Of a stretch of 64,000 bases of DNA, positions 10,278-19,774 are shown piece after piece. The position numbers and the translations under genes are program-made. The notes under the pieces are model-generated. The model was not told where the DNA came from. It did not search any database and was given only the letters and a program-made list of their open reading frames with translations. Origin of the DNA: Candidatus Methylospira mobilis (GTDB lineage Bacteria > Pseudomonadota > Gammaproteobacteria > Methylococcales > Methylococcaceae); assembly GCF_009498235.1 (NCBI RefSeq), contig NZ_CP044205.1, positions 1,799,389-1,863,388 on the forward strand. The letters are read 5' to 3'. Within the stretch, counting starts at the first letter, position 1; the number at the start of each line of letters is the position of its first letter.

Positions 10278-10516
10278 ATGGACTTGAACATAGTTGACTA
10301 GATACGCGGCACGTTTAGCGCGTTATTGGATTACTGAAAACCAGGCAACTACCAGAAATATGCGGTGGAAGATACCGCGTTAAGCGCGTTCTCGGTCTTT
10401 TTCACTCAACGCCTGTATTTTTTGACTACCAGCGGTGGCTGCAAAAAAACCACAACAGAAACAAGGCACAATCGGTTTTCAGTGTCAATAAAATTCCATC
10501 GGCTAGCCAAATATGA
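10278..10516 (+). pseudogene. Decayed transposase N-terminus at island edge
   Basis: Conceptual translation from ATG 10278 gives two stops around IRGTFSALLDY, then KPGNYQKYAVEDTALSAFSV with FFTQ. After a frameshift near 10413 it continues DYQRWLQKNHNRNKAQSVFS and VNKIPSASQI before a stop. The pattern (RGTFSAL.DYRK, YAVEDAALSAFSVFFTQSPSF, NNAQ) is what I recall of the N-terminus of a transposase family commonly annotated as ISNCY or unclassified. Only the first 80 or so codons remain, with two stops and one frameshift. It sits immediately upstream of the defence operon and marks the left border of the acquired DNA. Confidence 0.7.
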
Positions 10517-10536
10517 ACTTTCAATTCATTTAAAAT

Positions 10537-11748
10537 ATGCCGTATTTAAAAATGTATCCCGCCAAAAATGGTGACGCGTTCTTGATTACAGAGAACATGA
10601 CCAAACCGACAGCGATCCTTATTGATGGTGGCTATGCGGCTACATTCCAAACGTACATTGCTCCAGACATAACACACCTGAAACAACTTGGTTACTCCTT
10701 GGATTTGGTCGTAGCGACACACATTGACGCTGATCATATTGCTGGATTACTTGAGTTTTTCAAGCTAAATGGTAATTCTCAAGCCCCAAAGATCATTGGA
10801 GTAAAAAATGTGTGGCACAACAGCCTACGGAGCTTTGCTCCCACGTCTGAGGCAGACGTTAATCTGACACTCGATGACAAAGACCTGCTTGTCGAAATTC
10901 GTCGACGAGGTTACCCGATGCCTGCTGGAATCGAAGTAGAACCGGTCGAAATCAGCGCCCGGCAGGGTAGCTCTTTGGCGGCCTTGTTGCTCGGCGGCGG
11001 TTATCGCTGGAATACAGGAGACGGCACCCAAAGCATCAATTCCTCCGAAACTTCGCTTTTCGAACTTCAATCAGATATCCGACTAAGGGTGATTGGCCCT
11101 TCGGTAATCCGATTGGAGGAACTCCAACGTAGTTGGATTACAGAGCTGCAACGAATGAGCTTCACCGGAAAAATCGGACCAAACGATGTTTTCGACGACG
11201 CGTTTGAGTTCCTTTGCGCATTTGAAGATCTTCGGGCAGCCGTAGGCAGCGAACCGACCGCGATTAGCGCATCAATAAACCGTTGCCTAGATCAAGCCTA
11301 TCAGGCTGATAACTCCGTGACGAATGGCAGCTCAATCGCGCTAATTATCGAAGTCGGCGCATCGCGACTGCTTTTCCTAGGCGACTCATGGGCCGAAGAC
11401 ATAGAGGCGGCGATTCGGACATTGCCGAAAGCAACCTTTCCGATGATCTTCGATGCGATCAAGATTTCACACCATGGCAGTCTCCACAATACCAGTCCGG
11501 CGCTTCTAGAACTGATCGATTCCCCTATCTTTTTGATTTCTTCCAGTGGTGAACGTCACAACCATCCCGACTTGGAAGTTCTGAAGGAAATCGTTGACCG
11601 GCCATCAGCTTTTAGGCGGCATATGTATTTTAACTACACTACGCCTGCATCTCAGAAAATGTGCAATTACACTGACAAATCCGGAGCGGAATTCTCAATT
11701 TACGAAGACGCTACCGATTGGATCAAGATCGGAGTGAGCCAACAATGA
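10537..11748 (+). CDS. MBL-fold hydrolase, first gene of AVAST-I-like operon
   Basis: A 403-residue metallo-beta-lactamase-fold protein. Metal-binding motifs are THIDADH (residues 61-67), a central aspartate in FLGDSWAED and a late KISHHGSLHN. The fold resembles the ComEC C-terminal domain, so it is probably a nuclease or phosphodiesterase. It is the first gene of a three-gene unit: its TGA overlaps the ATG of the trypsin-STAND gene (ATGA). As I recall, an MBL protein next to a protease-STAND protein defines AVAST type I anti-phage systems (described by Gao and colleagues in 2020). Which component triggers and which executes cannot be read from the sequence. The gene is more AT-rich than rnfE upstream. 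Confidence 0.85.
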   Translation: MPYLKMYPAKNGDAFLITENMTKPTAILIDGGYAATFQTYIAPDITHLKQLGYSLDLVVATHIDADHIAGLLEFFKLNGNSQAPKIIGVKNVWHNSLRSFAPTSEADVNLTLDDKDLLVEIRRRGYPMPAGIEVEPVEISARQGSSLAALLLGGGYRWNTGDGTQSINSSETSLFELQSDIRLRVIGPSVIRLEELQRSWITELQRMSFTGKIGPNDVFDDAFEFLCAFEDLRAAVGSEPTAISASINRCLDQAYQADNSVTNGSSIALIIEVGASRLLFLGDSWAEDIEAAIRTLPKATFPMIFDAIKISHHGSLHNTSPALLELIDSPIFLISSSGERHNHPDLEVLKEIVDRPSAFRRHMYFNYTTPASQKMCNYTDKSGAEFSIYEDATDWIKIGVSQQ

Positions 11749-14700
11749 TCGACAACCTCATCAGAGCAGCAACCTGTTACGTATCGTGTGGAAGTGAATC
11801 TGGAACTGGGTACTTGGTTACGGATTGCAACGTTTTAACTGCTCGTCATTGCGTTATTCCAGCGATCAATTCAGGAGACACAATCACGCTAACTTTTCCT
11901 GGACCAGAGGGCGACATCCATCTTTCTGCAACGATTATTGATCAGTCCGAGAAAATGGACATCTGCATATTGTCGGTTTCTGCTCAGTTGGGGCGTTCGC
12001 CAATTCCGCTGAATGCAGCAATGCCCCGTGAGGGAGAGGACTGGCGATCATTTGGCTATCCGAAAGGAAAGACACTAATCGGCCATCGTATTGCAGGAAC
12101 AATTTCGCATTTGCTCGACTCTCCGAAGCTGAAAATGGACATAGACCTCACGGTCGATCCAAGTACTGCCCTTCAGTCCTACTCAGGACTTTCAGGCGCG
12201 GCCGTTGTAAGCGAGAACTCTAGCGTAGGATTGATCCGCCTAAAGGTGGACGGAACACTGGGGGCAATAAGTATTCAGCAGTTGGGGACATTCCTTGCGG
12301 ACAATGGAATTCAAATACCCCCTCTGGGCGCTGATGAGGCTACGGCTGTTGATCCGCGAGGAAGTCTGGCGGACCGAAGTGCATTTCAGGAGACGTTTGA
12401 GCAGATGATCGCCAGCAATCCGGGCGATTACGTTTTCCTTAAGGGAGCACATGGCATCGGGAAAACCACTTTCTGTAGCGAGTTTGAACCCGAAAACCAT
12501 GCTCTTTTGACTTTAGGAACATACAGTCTCGTATCACAAGGTCGGGGGCCAGGAGCAATTTATCGGGCGCAGCCCGAGGTATTTTTCGACTGGCTTTCAA
12601 CCACTGTGTCCATCTTGATAACTGGAAAGCCTTCACGCAAGGAGGAGCGAAGTTACTCAACTTTGATCCGCGAAACCTCTGCGTTGCTTGGGGTTTTTTC
12701 TACCTATTGTGCGTCTACACAGCAGCATGGCATTTTGTTCCTAGACGGACTTAATGAAGTGGATCATGTAGCCATGGCGAAGCTTGTTGGCCTTCTGCCT
12801 CAGTCGCTGCCGCAGACAATGACAATCGTTCTGACTGCTCCAAATTATGATGGTGTGACCGTTTCGCTCGCCGGGCGAATGAATGACAAAAATGTAATAT
12901 CGCTGCCCCCATTAAGCGATGAAGCGAGCTCAGCCTTTTGTTGGCAAGCGCTTGTGGAACACAAAGCTAGCCCAGCATTAGTGGCGCGGATGTGTGAGAA
13001 GGCACAAGGACACCCTCTTTATCTTCGCTACTTAATCGAGTACGCGAATGCTAGTCCCAAGGAGGATGACTTAGATGATTTCCCTGTACTTACTGGTTCG
13101 ATTGAGCAGTATTACGAATCGCTCTGGCCGAGGCTGCTGAAAGACGCGGACGCGATTTACCTACTGGCAATCATGGCCCGCTTGCGATGGGGAATCGAAA
13201 CAATCGATTTGCTGAAGGTAGTTACTTCGGAGGAACGGAGAGCGTTCATTCCGACGATTAGCCGCATCCGACATCTACTTCTGACTCCTAATACAACGGC
13301 GATTTACCACTCATCATTTGCAGAGTTCTTAATCTCAAAGACAGCCGATCTGGAGACGGCTATTCAAGAGCGGCTTGCCGAATTTTGCGTTAAGGAGTCT
13401 GGCTTAGAGTATTGCGTTCTGAACGTCGTCTTTCACTTGCTTCGTTCTGACGATACCGGTCGAACAAGGGCAATAGTCATGTGCGACCAGAACTGGGTCG
13501 ATACATGTGTGACCTTGGGGGTAGAACCAGACACTCTCTTGTTCGACATTGAAGCGACTCTCGCTGCCGCCGTGAGTCTCGGCCCGGCAGTTGAGGTGAT
13601 GCGTCTTCTGCTTCTCTCGCAACGCGTCAACTTTCGCTATAACGTGCTATTTGCCCAATCAGCACGGCTGATAGCGGAGGCATTGATTGCGCTTAAACGG
13701 CCCAAGGAGGCACTAAAGCATGCAATTCGATTTAATACGCTAATCGTTGACCCGAATGAAGCGCTACAAATTGTGTTCTGTCTGATCAAAAACGACTATC
13801 CGAAAGAGGCCATCGAACTATTAGAGCTTCTACACGGAAGAATCATTGACATCCATGCGTCTTCATTTGATAGTTTTGAACTAGACAACTTCGTCAATCT
13901 CTACCGCCTACACATCCGAACACTCCTCTTTATGCATCTCGCCGATGGACAAAGCAGGATGCGACAGATCGAGCGCATCACGATGCATTTTTCACGGATG
14001 CTGAAGACGGGTCTTGCCGAACCCACGTCAGATCTACTGAAAGATTGTCATCTTCGATTTACATGTTTGCCGGCTAGTTACTACCTCTGCTTTCACGACA
14101 AGTATAAGCCGCTAGCTGAAATATTGGAGATACGTCCAGAGCTAGAAGCGCCCGCTGAGTTCTTAATAGTCCTACTTTGGACATTAGTCGAATGCGTGGA
14201 GTCCCTCGAAAGATACAATTTACCGAATAAAATCGGATCGTTTCCTCAGCTATTTTCCGACATTGAGAGACTGACCGCGACCGGTACAAGCATTGACGAA
14301 AAATACCTTGCTGCAATCTTAGACGCCCTCATTCAGTTAGGGGCTCCCTCGTCAGTAGTGCAGGTTCTGGCAGGCAATGATCAGAGGTCGCCTGCTCAGG
14401 CCATAGCAATTAAAGACGACAACGGGGTTGACCTTGACTTTTCCGCTATATATCGAGGTATTGCTGAATGGTTAACGGCGGCTTTTTTGCGCAATGATAT
14501 AGATTGCCCACTGGTCGGTGCTTTTAATGAGAAGGGATGGCTCTCATCTCTGGAACAGTTGATCCGCGCTCTTTCCTGGTGTGAGGGGCGAGCTCGACGC
14601 GCGAAAGCTGATGGAAATTCAGTCCTGCTTATGGAATCCCTTAAGCATTTACAGCAAACGGTCCTGCAGCCGTTGGCGTTCACGCTTGCCCAGCGGGTGA

Positions 14701-17594
14701 AATGGCAGGACAGCTATGCAATTCCAGAGAACGCGTTTCCGCTCATTTACGAGAGGGTCGTACTAGTATTGATGGATTGCTATCCAGAAGAGTTGCCTGC
14801 ATTTCTTCGAGGGCTATCGGACAGAGCGAACGATCAATGCGGGTTGTACTCTGAAGGTTTCCGTGAAGTCATGTTTGCAGTTCTCAAAAAGCTCACGAAA
14901 AGCGAGATCGCGCCCTCGCTTTTCGACGAAGCATTTGGATTGCTTCAACACTGGAAGGAGCATGTTGTCCGAGGCGTAGAAAATCGGCATGAGCTGGTGC
15001 CAGAGCTACTTAAACTAATGCCGATATTTGTCGCAGTTGGTGCAATCGAAGAAGCGAGTAGCCTATACCGATCCATGCTGGGTGTTTCCATGGGGCCGAG
15101 TTGGTATAAAGAAGATCAACTTGGCCTGATGGTAAGTACACTACGTAAGATGCCGCTATCGGACAACGTACAAGCTGAACTGCCTTTGGTAGCAGGATAT
15201 TTGGAGCGTGCTGCTGGTGAAATGACATTTCAACGGTTTGTCCGATACGAGAAGATGGCTCTTATTGGAGAATTATTTCGTCGGAATAATATCGCAAGCG
15301 GTTGCCAATATTTCAAGCGTCAGACCTGCGGAACGACCACCGAATTACTATTGGAAACGCAGCAAGGAACCATTGATAAACCAAGCCCTATGGTCGGTAT
15401 GCGATATCCAGGTGGGGCGCTCGACGAGCAGCATGCAATTTTAGAGATGGTGCGAAATGCCGAAGGAATCGACTGGCGGCTATGTTGGGCTTTACTTGAA
15501 ATATTCCAATGCGGAGACGAGCGACACTTTGACGATTTTGCAATAGAGTATGCAAGATTAATTAACCGAGCCGGTGATAACGTTACCGCCATTTCTGAAA
15601 TGGTAAGCAGAGTAGAGTTCGTGGTTGGCGCAGAGATAGATCCTACACAACGAATCCGATTTATAAACTCATTCCGAAAGGAACTCAACAATGAGCATCA
15701 CCATGCGTTCTCGTTAATTATGGCTCAAGCTGCGACTACGGATATACAGAATGAAGTAAATGTTCAATTCGAAGATCTTGTTGGGAGCGCATCGACCTAT
15801 CAAGACAATCATTCAGAAATCGAAGATAAATTATATTTACCTGGTACTTTTGGAAAACAATCCTCTATAAAGCAAGCGGACGAGGCATTGGCCGACGCGG
15901 GGAAGCAACTAAAACTAAGGAATCTGGATGCTGCCAAGACCCAAGCCGTGAGGGTACTACAAATTCTGCAGGACGGTGGTTGGTCAATATGGCATGATTG
16001 TTTAGGAGACACACATCGCGCTGCTGAAGAGTTACTGCGAATATACGCAGCGAATCCAGTCGATCTAATCCGTGCTTATGCTCCGTTGATAGCTGCTGAG
16101 CGATATGATTCGAAGTGGAATATTGCGGAACATCTGATCGCGAAAGCAACGGACTTACTTGATGAAGAGGAAAGAAGCCAGCTATTTAAATGTGTAATAG
16201 ATCATGTGCACTTGATGGTGGGTGACGCCACGAATGAAATTGAGATGTTCTATTTTCTTAGCGAAAAGCCGGAACGCGATGCGTCTGTGGATCTGTTCAA
16301 ATTGGTTATTTGGCTTCTTGATCATCCCAAGTTGTTGCGACGCGATAAGGCAGCTGGAATGATTGCATGGCTCGTCGAAAGGAGTTCATCTGCTTACCTC
16401 GAACCGGCAGTCAAGGAGGCTTTTTCAATGGCGACAGGATTCAGTGCCGATATCCTTTGTGGCGTCCTTGATTCGATGTCAACACAGCAGCCTCTGCCAC
16501 TATGGGATCAAATCTTTGCCTTGCTTGATATGGACGATATTTTACGAAATTGCCAACACGTTAGCCGCTTGGCTGTGCTTCACCGTATTGCGGAAAGAGC
16601 TGGAAAGGCGGGCTCAAGTACGGGAGTAGAGGTCGCTTCGCGCCTTGCGGGGCAATTTCGTTCAGGAAAGATTGAACTGGGAGACTCTGATATGGATGTC
16701 GATCTTCCTAATTGGGCCCGTTGTGTAAAAAGCGAATGGGCGCGACTCGATCATCTGGGGCTAGCGACTCAAGAGGTTGTTAATCGTCTCGATGACAAAA
16801 TGTCCGAGATTTGCGCCCCTTTGAATATTCAGGAAAATTGGAATATCGAGAATGCGGTTTCCACAACTTTTCGCGAAATTCCAAATCACCGATTTAACCG
16901 GTGGGAGGCGAAGGTTCGCTTTGCATTGAACACTGCGCTTTTCCCTTATGCATCACAGCGTGATTTTATAAAAATTGAGTCGGCACTACGCGTTTTCAAT
17001 CCCTCTTTGCCTGAGCATACATTAACTCCAGGTTTTGCTTCGTCGGCAGATGCAATTCTTAAGGCTATTGCTTCTTGGAAAGATTATGCCGGTGCAACCG
17101 GTAATGATGATTATTGCTTTCTTGCCTATCATGAAATGACGGAGCTAGGTAAGGATGGCAATATGGTGCATATTGAAGTTTTGGCTATGGTTGTTCCATC
17201 TCTCTCTCTGAGAGGGAACTTCTCTTTACCATCTTTTAAAAAATATTTTAGGTCGAACGAGCTTCCGGATTTTGGAGCTGGAACTACTTATCATGAGACT
17301 TGCTGGCATCTAAAGCCCGGCTCTGCTTTCTTCGGATCGTATACACCAGCCTTCCCTCTCCCCGTTTTCAAAGAGCTGATTAAAGCGCAAAATAGTGATT
17401 TTTCCCGCGTTAGTTGGCGGAATGGCAGATCAAATGATACGGGTCATTTCGGACGTCCCATTCAGGAAGGTTGCTTGCTTGCGGTAAAACGAGCGGCTGT
17501 TCAACTGCCTGAAGGAAAAAAACTGGCTTGGATGATCCGAATTAATGGAGAAATAGTTACTGTGGTCGACTCGAAAAACAATAAGCTGATTTAG
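11745..17594 (+). CDS. Trypsin-like protease / STAND NTPase with long repeat region
   Basis: A 1,949-residue protein. Residues 1-190 form a trypsin-like protease with the full triad: His35 (LTARHC), Asp72 (EKMDIC) and Ser150 (GLSGAA). Residues 230-500 form a STAND/NACHT-type ATPase with Walker A GAHGIGKT (234-241) and Walker B ILFLDGLNEVD (330-340). The remaining 1,400 residues are mostly helical and look like degenerate TPR-type repeats, the usual sensor part of STAND proteins. The last 200 or so residues look like a separate, unrecognised domain. The start at 11745 is chosen for its ATGA overlap with the MBL gene. The likely role is phage-protein sensing followed by ATP-driven assembly and protease activation; this is inference from architecture. 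Confidence 0.85.
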   Translation: MIDNLIRAATCYVSCGSESGTGYLVTDCNVLTARHCVIPAINSGDTITLTFPGPEGDIHLSATIIDQSEKMDICILSVSAQLGRSPIPLNAAMPREGEDWRSFGYPKGKTLIGHRIAGTISHLLDSPKLKMDIDLTVDPSTALQSYSGLSGAAVVSENSSVGLIRLKVDGTLGAISIQQLGTFLADNGIQIPPLGADEATAVDPRGSLADRSAFQETFEQMIASNPGDYVFLKGAHGIGKTTFCSEFEPENHALLTLGTYSLVSQGRGPGAIYRAQPEVFFDWLSTTVSILITGKPSRKEERSYSTLIRETSALLGVFSTYCASTQQHGILFLDGLNEVDHVAMAKLVGLLPQSLPQTMTIVLTAPNYDGVTVSLAGRMNDKNVISLPPLSDEASSAFCWQALVEHKASPALVARMCEKAQGHPLYLRYLIEYANASPKEDDLDDFPVLTGSIEQYYESLWPRLLKDADAIYLLAIMARLRWGIETIDLLKVVTSEERRAFIPTISRIRHLLLTPNTTAIYHSSFAEFLISKTADLETAIQERLAEFCVKESGLEYCVLNVVFHLLRSDDTGRTRAIVMCDQNWVDTCVTLGVEPDTLLFDIEATLAAAVSLGPAVEVMRLLLLSQRVNFRYNVLFAQSARLIAEALIALKRPKEALKHAIRFNTLIVDPNEALQIVFCLIKNDYPKEAIELLELLHGRIIDIHASSFDSFELDNFVNLYRLHIRTLLFMHLADGQSRMRQIERITMHFSRMLKTGLAEPTSDLLKDCHLRFTCLPASYYLCFHDKYKPLAEILEIRPELEAPAEFLIVLLWTLVECVESLERYNLPNKIGSFPQLFSDIERLTATGTSIDEKYLAAILDALIQLGAPSSVVQVLAGNDQRSPAQAIAIKDDNGVDLDFSAIYRGIAEWLTAAFLRNDIDCPLVGAFNEKGWLSSLEQLIRALSWCEGRARRAKADGNSVLLMESLKHLQQTVLQPLAFTLAQRVKWQDSYAIPENAFPLIYERVVLVLMDCYPEELPAFLRGLSDRANDQCGLYSEGFREVMFAVLKKLTKSEIAPSLFDEAFGLLQHWKEHVVRGVENRHELVPELLKLMPIFVAVGAIEEASSLYRSMLGVSMGPSWYKEDQLGLMVSTLRKMPLSDNVQAELPLVAGYLERAAGEMTFQRFVRYEKMALIGELFRRNNIASGCQYFKRQTCGTTTELLLETQQGTIDKPSPMVGMRYPGGALDEQHAILEMVRNAEGIDWRLCWALLEIFQCGDERHFDDFAIEYARLINRAGDNVTAISEMVSRVEFVVGAEIDPTQRIRFINSFRKELNNEHHHAFSLIMAQAATTDIQNEVNVQFEDLVGSASTYQDNHSEIEDKLYLPGTFGKQSSIKQADEALADAGKQLKLRNLDAAKTQAVRVLQILQDGGWSIWHDCLGDTHRAAEELLRIYAANPVDLIRAYAPLIAAERYDSKWNIAEHLIAKATDLLDEEERSQLFKCVIDHVHLMVGDATNEIEMFYFLSEKPERDASVDLFKLVIWLLDHPKLLRRDKAAGMIAWLVERSSSAYLEPAVKEAFSMATGFSADILCGVLDSMSTQQPLPLWDQIFALLDMDDILRNCQHVSRLAVLHRIAERAGKAGSSTGVEVASRLAGQFRSGKIELGDSDMDVDLPNWARCVKSEWARLDHLGLATQEVVNRLDDKMSEICAPLNIQENWNIENAVSTTFREIPNHRFNRWEAKVRFALNTALFPYASQRDFIKIESALRVFNPSLPEHTLTPGFASSADAILKAIASWKDYAGATGNDDYCFLAYHEMTELGKDGNMVHIEVLAMVVPSLSLRGNFSLPSFKKYFRSNELPDFGAGTTYHETCWHLKPGSAFFGSYTPAFPLPVFKELIKAQNSDFSRVSWRNGRSNDTGHFGRPIQEGCLLAVKRAAVQLPEGKKLAWMIRINGEIVTVVDSKNNKLI

Positions 17595-17608
17595 GAGATA
17601 TTTGCGCA

Positions 17609-17899
17609 ATGATGGAAAGTATGACGCCCCCAATGACACGATCTGAGTTCGAACACCGTTTTCATCTTCTCAATGAGCAAATGAAACAAGGGAAAATTCA
17701 ATTCGCCGCACGAGCGATAAACGGAATCCATGGAATAGAAAATGTAAGGATTTTGCCAAACGGACGGATTGATTTTCTCAGTGTAAACGAATTAGCGCGA
17801 AATCTAGCCAACACAACGATGCACTTTGATAGTGAAAGGATCAAGGCGATGTTCGACAAGCAAGAAAGCCAGGACGTACCAGGGGGTGGTGCGGAGTGA
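17609..17899 (+). CDS. Small third gene of the AVAST-I-like operon
   Basis: A 96-residue protein, unrecognised in itself. It contains no cysteines or membrane segment; the centre reads RAINGIHGIENVRILPNGRI and the acidic C-terminus ends PGGGAE. An AGGAG at 17593-17597 overlaps the stop of the STAND gene and lies 11 bases before this start, so it is clearly translated as part of the operon. As I recall, AVAST type I systems carry a third small component, and this gene occupies that position. It could be an adaptor, inhibitor or protease substrate. Confidence 0.7.
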   Translation: MMESMTPPMTRSEFEHRFHLLNEQMKQGKIQFAARAINGIHGIENVRILPNGRIDFLSVNELARNLANTTMHFDSERIKAMFDKQESQDVPGGGAE

Positions 17900-18094
17900 A
17901 GACGGCACCATCGGATTTCTCAGATGCATCGACCACCAGCTCAAGATACGCGGTTTCAGTTTATCCCTTTTGATAACTCTGGCAGCATCTGATGCGATTC
18001 ATGCTGGATGAGGTGGGATTAAATTACTTCTTAAACCTTAAGAATTTAAGCTGTGCCAAAATAGGCGCGGATCACCCAACTGTTTGCCATAACC

Positions 18095-19765
18095 ATGCAT
18101 ATCATTCGATTATCACTGCAAAACTTTAAACGTTTTACCGATCTAACTATCCAGAATATTCCATCACAAGCGAAACTGGTATTGTTGATCGGCGCAAACG
18201 GCTCGGGAAAATCCTGTGTATTCGATGCATTCAACTGGATAGCGCCAGGCAATGCCTCCCGCTGGCATGGTCAACAGGAAAGCGCCTACTTTAAAAAGGA
18301 AGAAGCTTCCGATACTGGCGTTATGATTGAATCCAGCTCCAACGAAACATTCGAGCGTAGCGATAACACCCTTTCGCAAAATGCGGCGGGCAAGTTTTAT
18401 GGCCGCAGCAGTCTGCGCATCGTACCTCATTTGAAGCCCGCCAATCATCCAGGCGATGCCATCGAAAACGATCAGGATGCTCCTCGATTTTACATCGAGC
18501 AGGATGAACGCTTTTTTATTGATGTGCAGCAGTTTACCGCGAATATTAACAAAGCGGCCAGAGCACCGTTGTTCAAGGCAAATTCACTATTAAACCAAAC
18601 AGAACTGCTGGAACAGATACATCAGATTCAGGCGCAATACATAGCCCCACTGAATGCCAGTCTGGCACGTATTTTCGGTGAAACCGAACAAACTTCGATT
18701 CGACTGGAAAACTACGAAGATGCTGAACCCGGCCAACCCATCAAACTCAACTTTCGCAAAGGCGGATACAGCATTAACTTCGACCTGCTCTCTCACGGTG
18801 AAAAACAGGTCGTCATACTGCTGCTGAATTTTGCCGTGCGTAAAAATCAACTCAGGGACAAAATTTTATATATTGACGAAATGGACGCGCATATGAATAC
18901 GCGTCTACAGTTCGATTTATTACAGGAAATTGTCGAACACTGGATTCCAGACGACTCGCAACTCTGGACCGCCTCGCATGCGCTGGGCTTTATCGACTAC
19001 GCGCGCAAATCGGCACACGCCGCCATCATCGACTTCGACTCCCTTGACTTCGATGAGGCGCAAACAATCGAGCCCGTGGAGAAAATCAATCCGCAACTCT
19101 ATGAAATTGCAGTCAGTAGCGAGCTATTGGGCGAGTTGGCCAACAACCGCCAACTGATCTTTGTTGAAAATAACGACATTAACTATTACAAACCGGCGCT
19201 GGCTACAACCCGCCGCCTGTTACTGCCCGCCCGCGACAAAACTACCGCCTATTTCACAGCACAAGCACTGGCGCAATATTGTTTGATCGACAGGGATTAT
19301 CTCAGCGACGACGAGCGCAACGAACTATTGTCCACCTATTCATGGTTACGCCTGTTGAATTACTACAGCGTTGAAAATTACCTCTATCATCCTGAAAATG
19401 TTTCCGAACTGACGGCCTGCCACGATAAGGCGTTTGATCGCTTCGCCTATGAAACCGCCTGGAGAACCGCAAAAAACAGGGACAAGGCCAAACTCCTGAA
19501 TAAACTGGATGGCATACGCAAAGGCTATCCTTTTTTCAAAGAACCCGGCAATGAAAAGCTGCGCAAGACCTATGAAGGCTGGCAATCTCATCAAAAAGTG
19601 GCCGATATGCTGGACTCGGATGATTTTGAAACCTTCTTCAAGGTTTACCCCGCCAAAGACCATGGCGGAGACGCGCGCGGTCTGGCCGGGTTTGGTAAGG
19701 ACAAGCTGGCGTCAACGCAATGGTTCCAGCAACAGATTCGGGCGCTGATTGAACCTGAAAACTAG
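18095..19765 (+). CDS. AAA ATPase fused to DUF4435/TOPRIM-like domain (merged PARIS-like)
   Basis: A 556-residue protein. Residues 1-310 are an ABC/SMC-like AAA ATPase: Walker A GANGSGKS (33-40), signature SHGEKQ (233-238), Walker B ILYIDEMDAH (257-266) and an H-loop-like SHALGF. Residues 350-556 carry FVENNDINYY, LIDRDYLSDDER and YYSVENYLYHPENV, the acidic and ENYL motifs of DUF4435, a TOPRIM-type nuclease fold. This is the AriA plus AriB content of the PARIS defence system (Rousset and colleagues, 2022), which also exists as a single fused gene. PARIS detects phage anti-restriction proteins and then blocks translation. The stop lies only nine bases before nth. OLD-family nucleases and retron- or Septu-type ATPases are alternatives. 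Confidence 0.75.
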   Translation: MHIIRLSLQNFKRFTDLTIQNIPSQAKLVLLIGANGSGKSCVFDAFNWIAPGNASRWHGQQESAYFKKEEASDTGVMIESSSNETFERSDNTLSQNAAGKFYGRSSLRIVPHLKPANHPGDAIENDQDAPRFYIEQDERFFIDVQQFTANINKAARAPLFKANSLLNQTELLEQIHQIQAQYIAPLNASLARIFGETEQTSIRLENYEDAEPGQPIKLNFRKGGYSINFDLLSHGEKQVVILLLNFAVRKNQLRDKILYIDEMDAHMNTRLQFDLLQEIVEHWIPDDSQLWTASHALGFIDYARKSAHAAIIDFDSLDFDEAQTIEPVEKINPQLYEIAVSSELLGELANNRQLIFVENNDINYYKPALATTRRLLLPARDKTTAYFTAQALAQYCLIDRDYLSDDERNELLSTYSWLRLLNYYSVENYLYHPENVSELTACHDKAFDRFAYETAWRTAKNRDKAKLLNKLDGIRKGYPFFKEPGNEKLRKTYEGWQSHQKVADMLDSDDFETFFKVYPAKDHGGDARGLAGFGKDKLASTQWFQQQIRALIEPEN

Positions 19766-19774
19766 AGATCGCTC

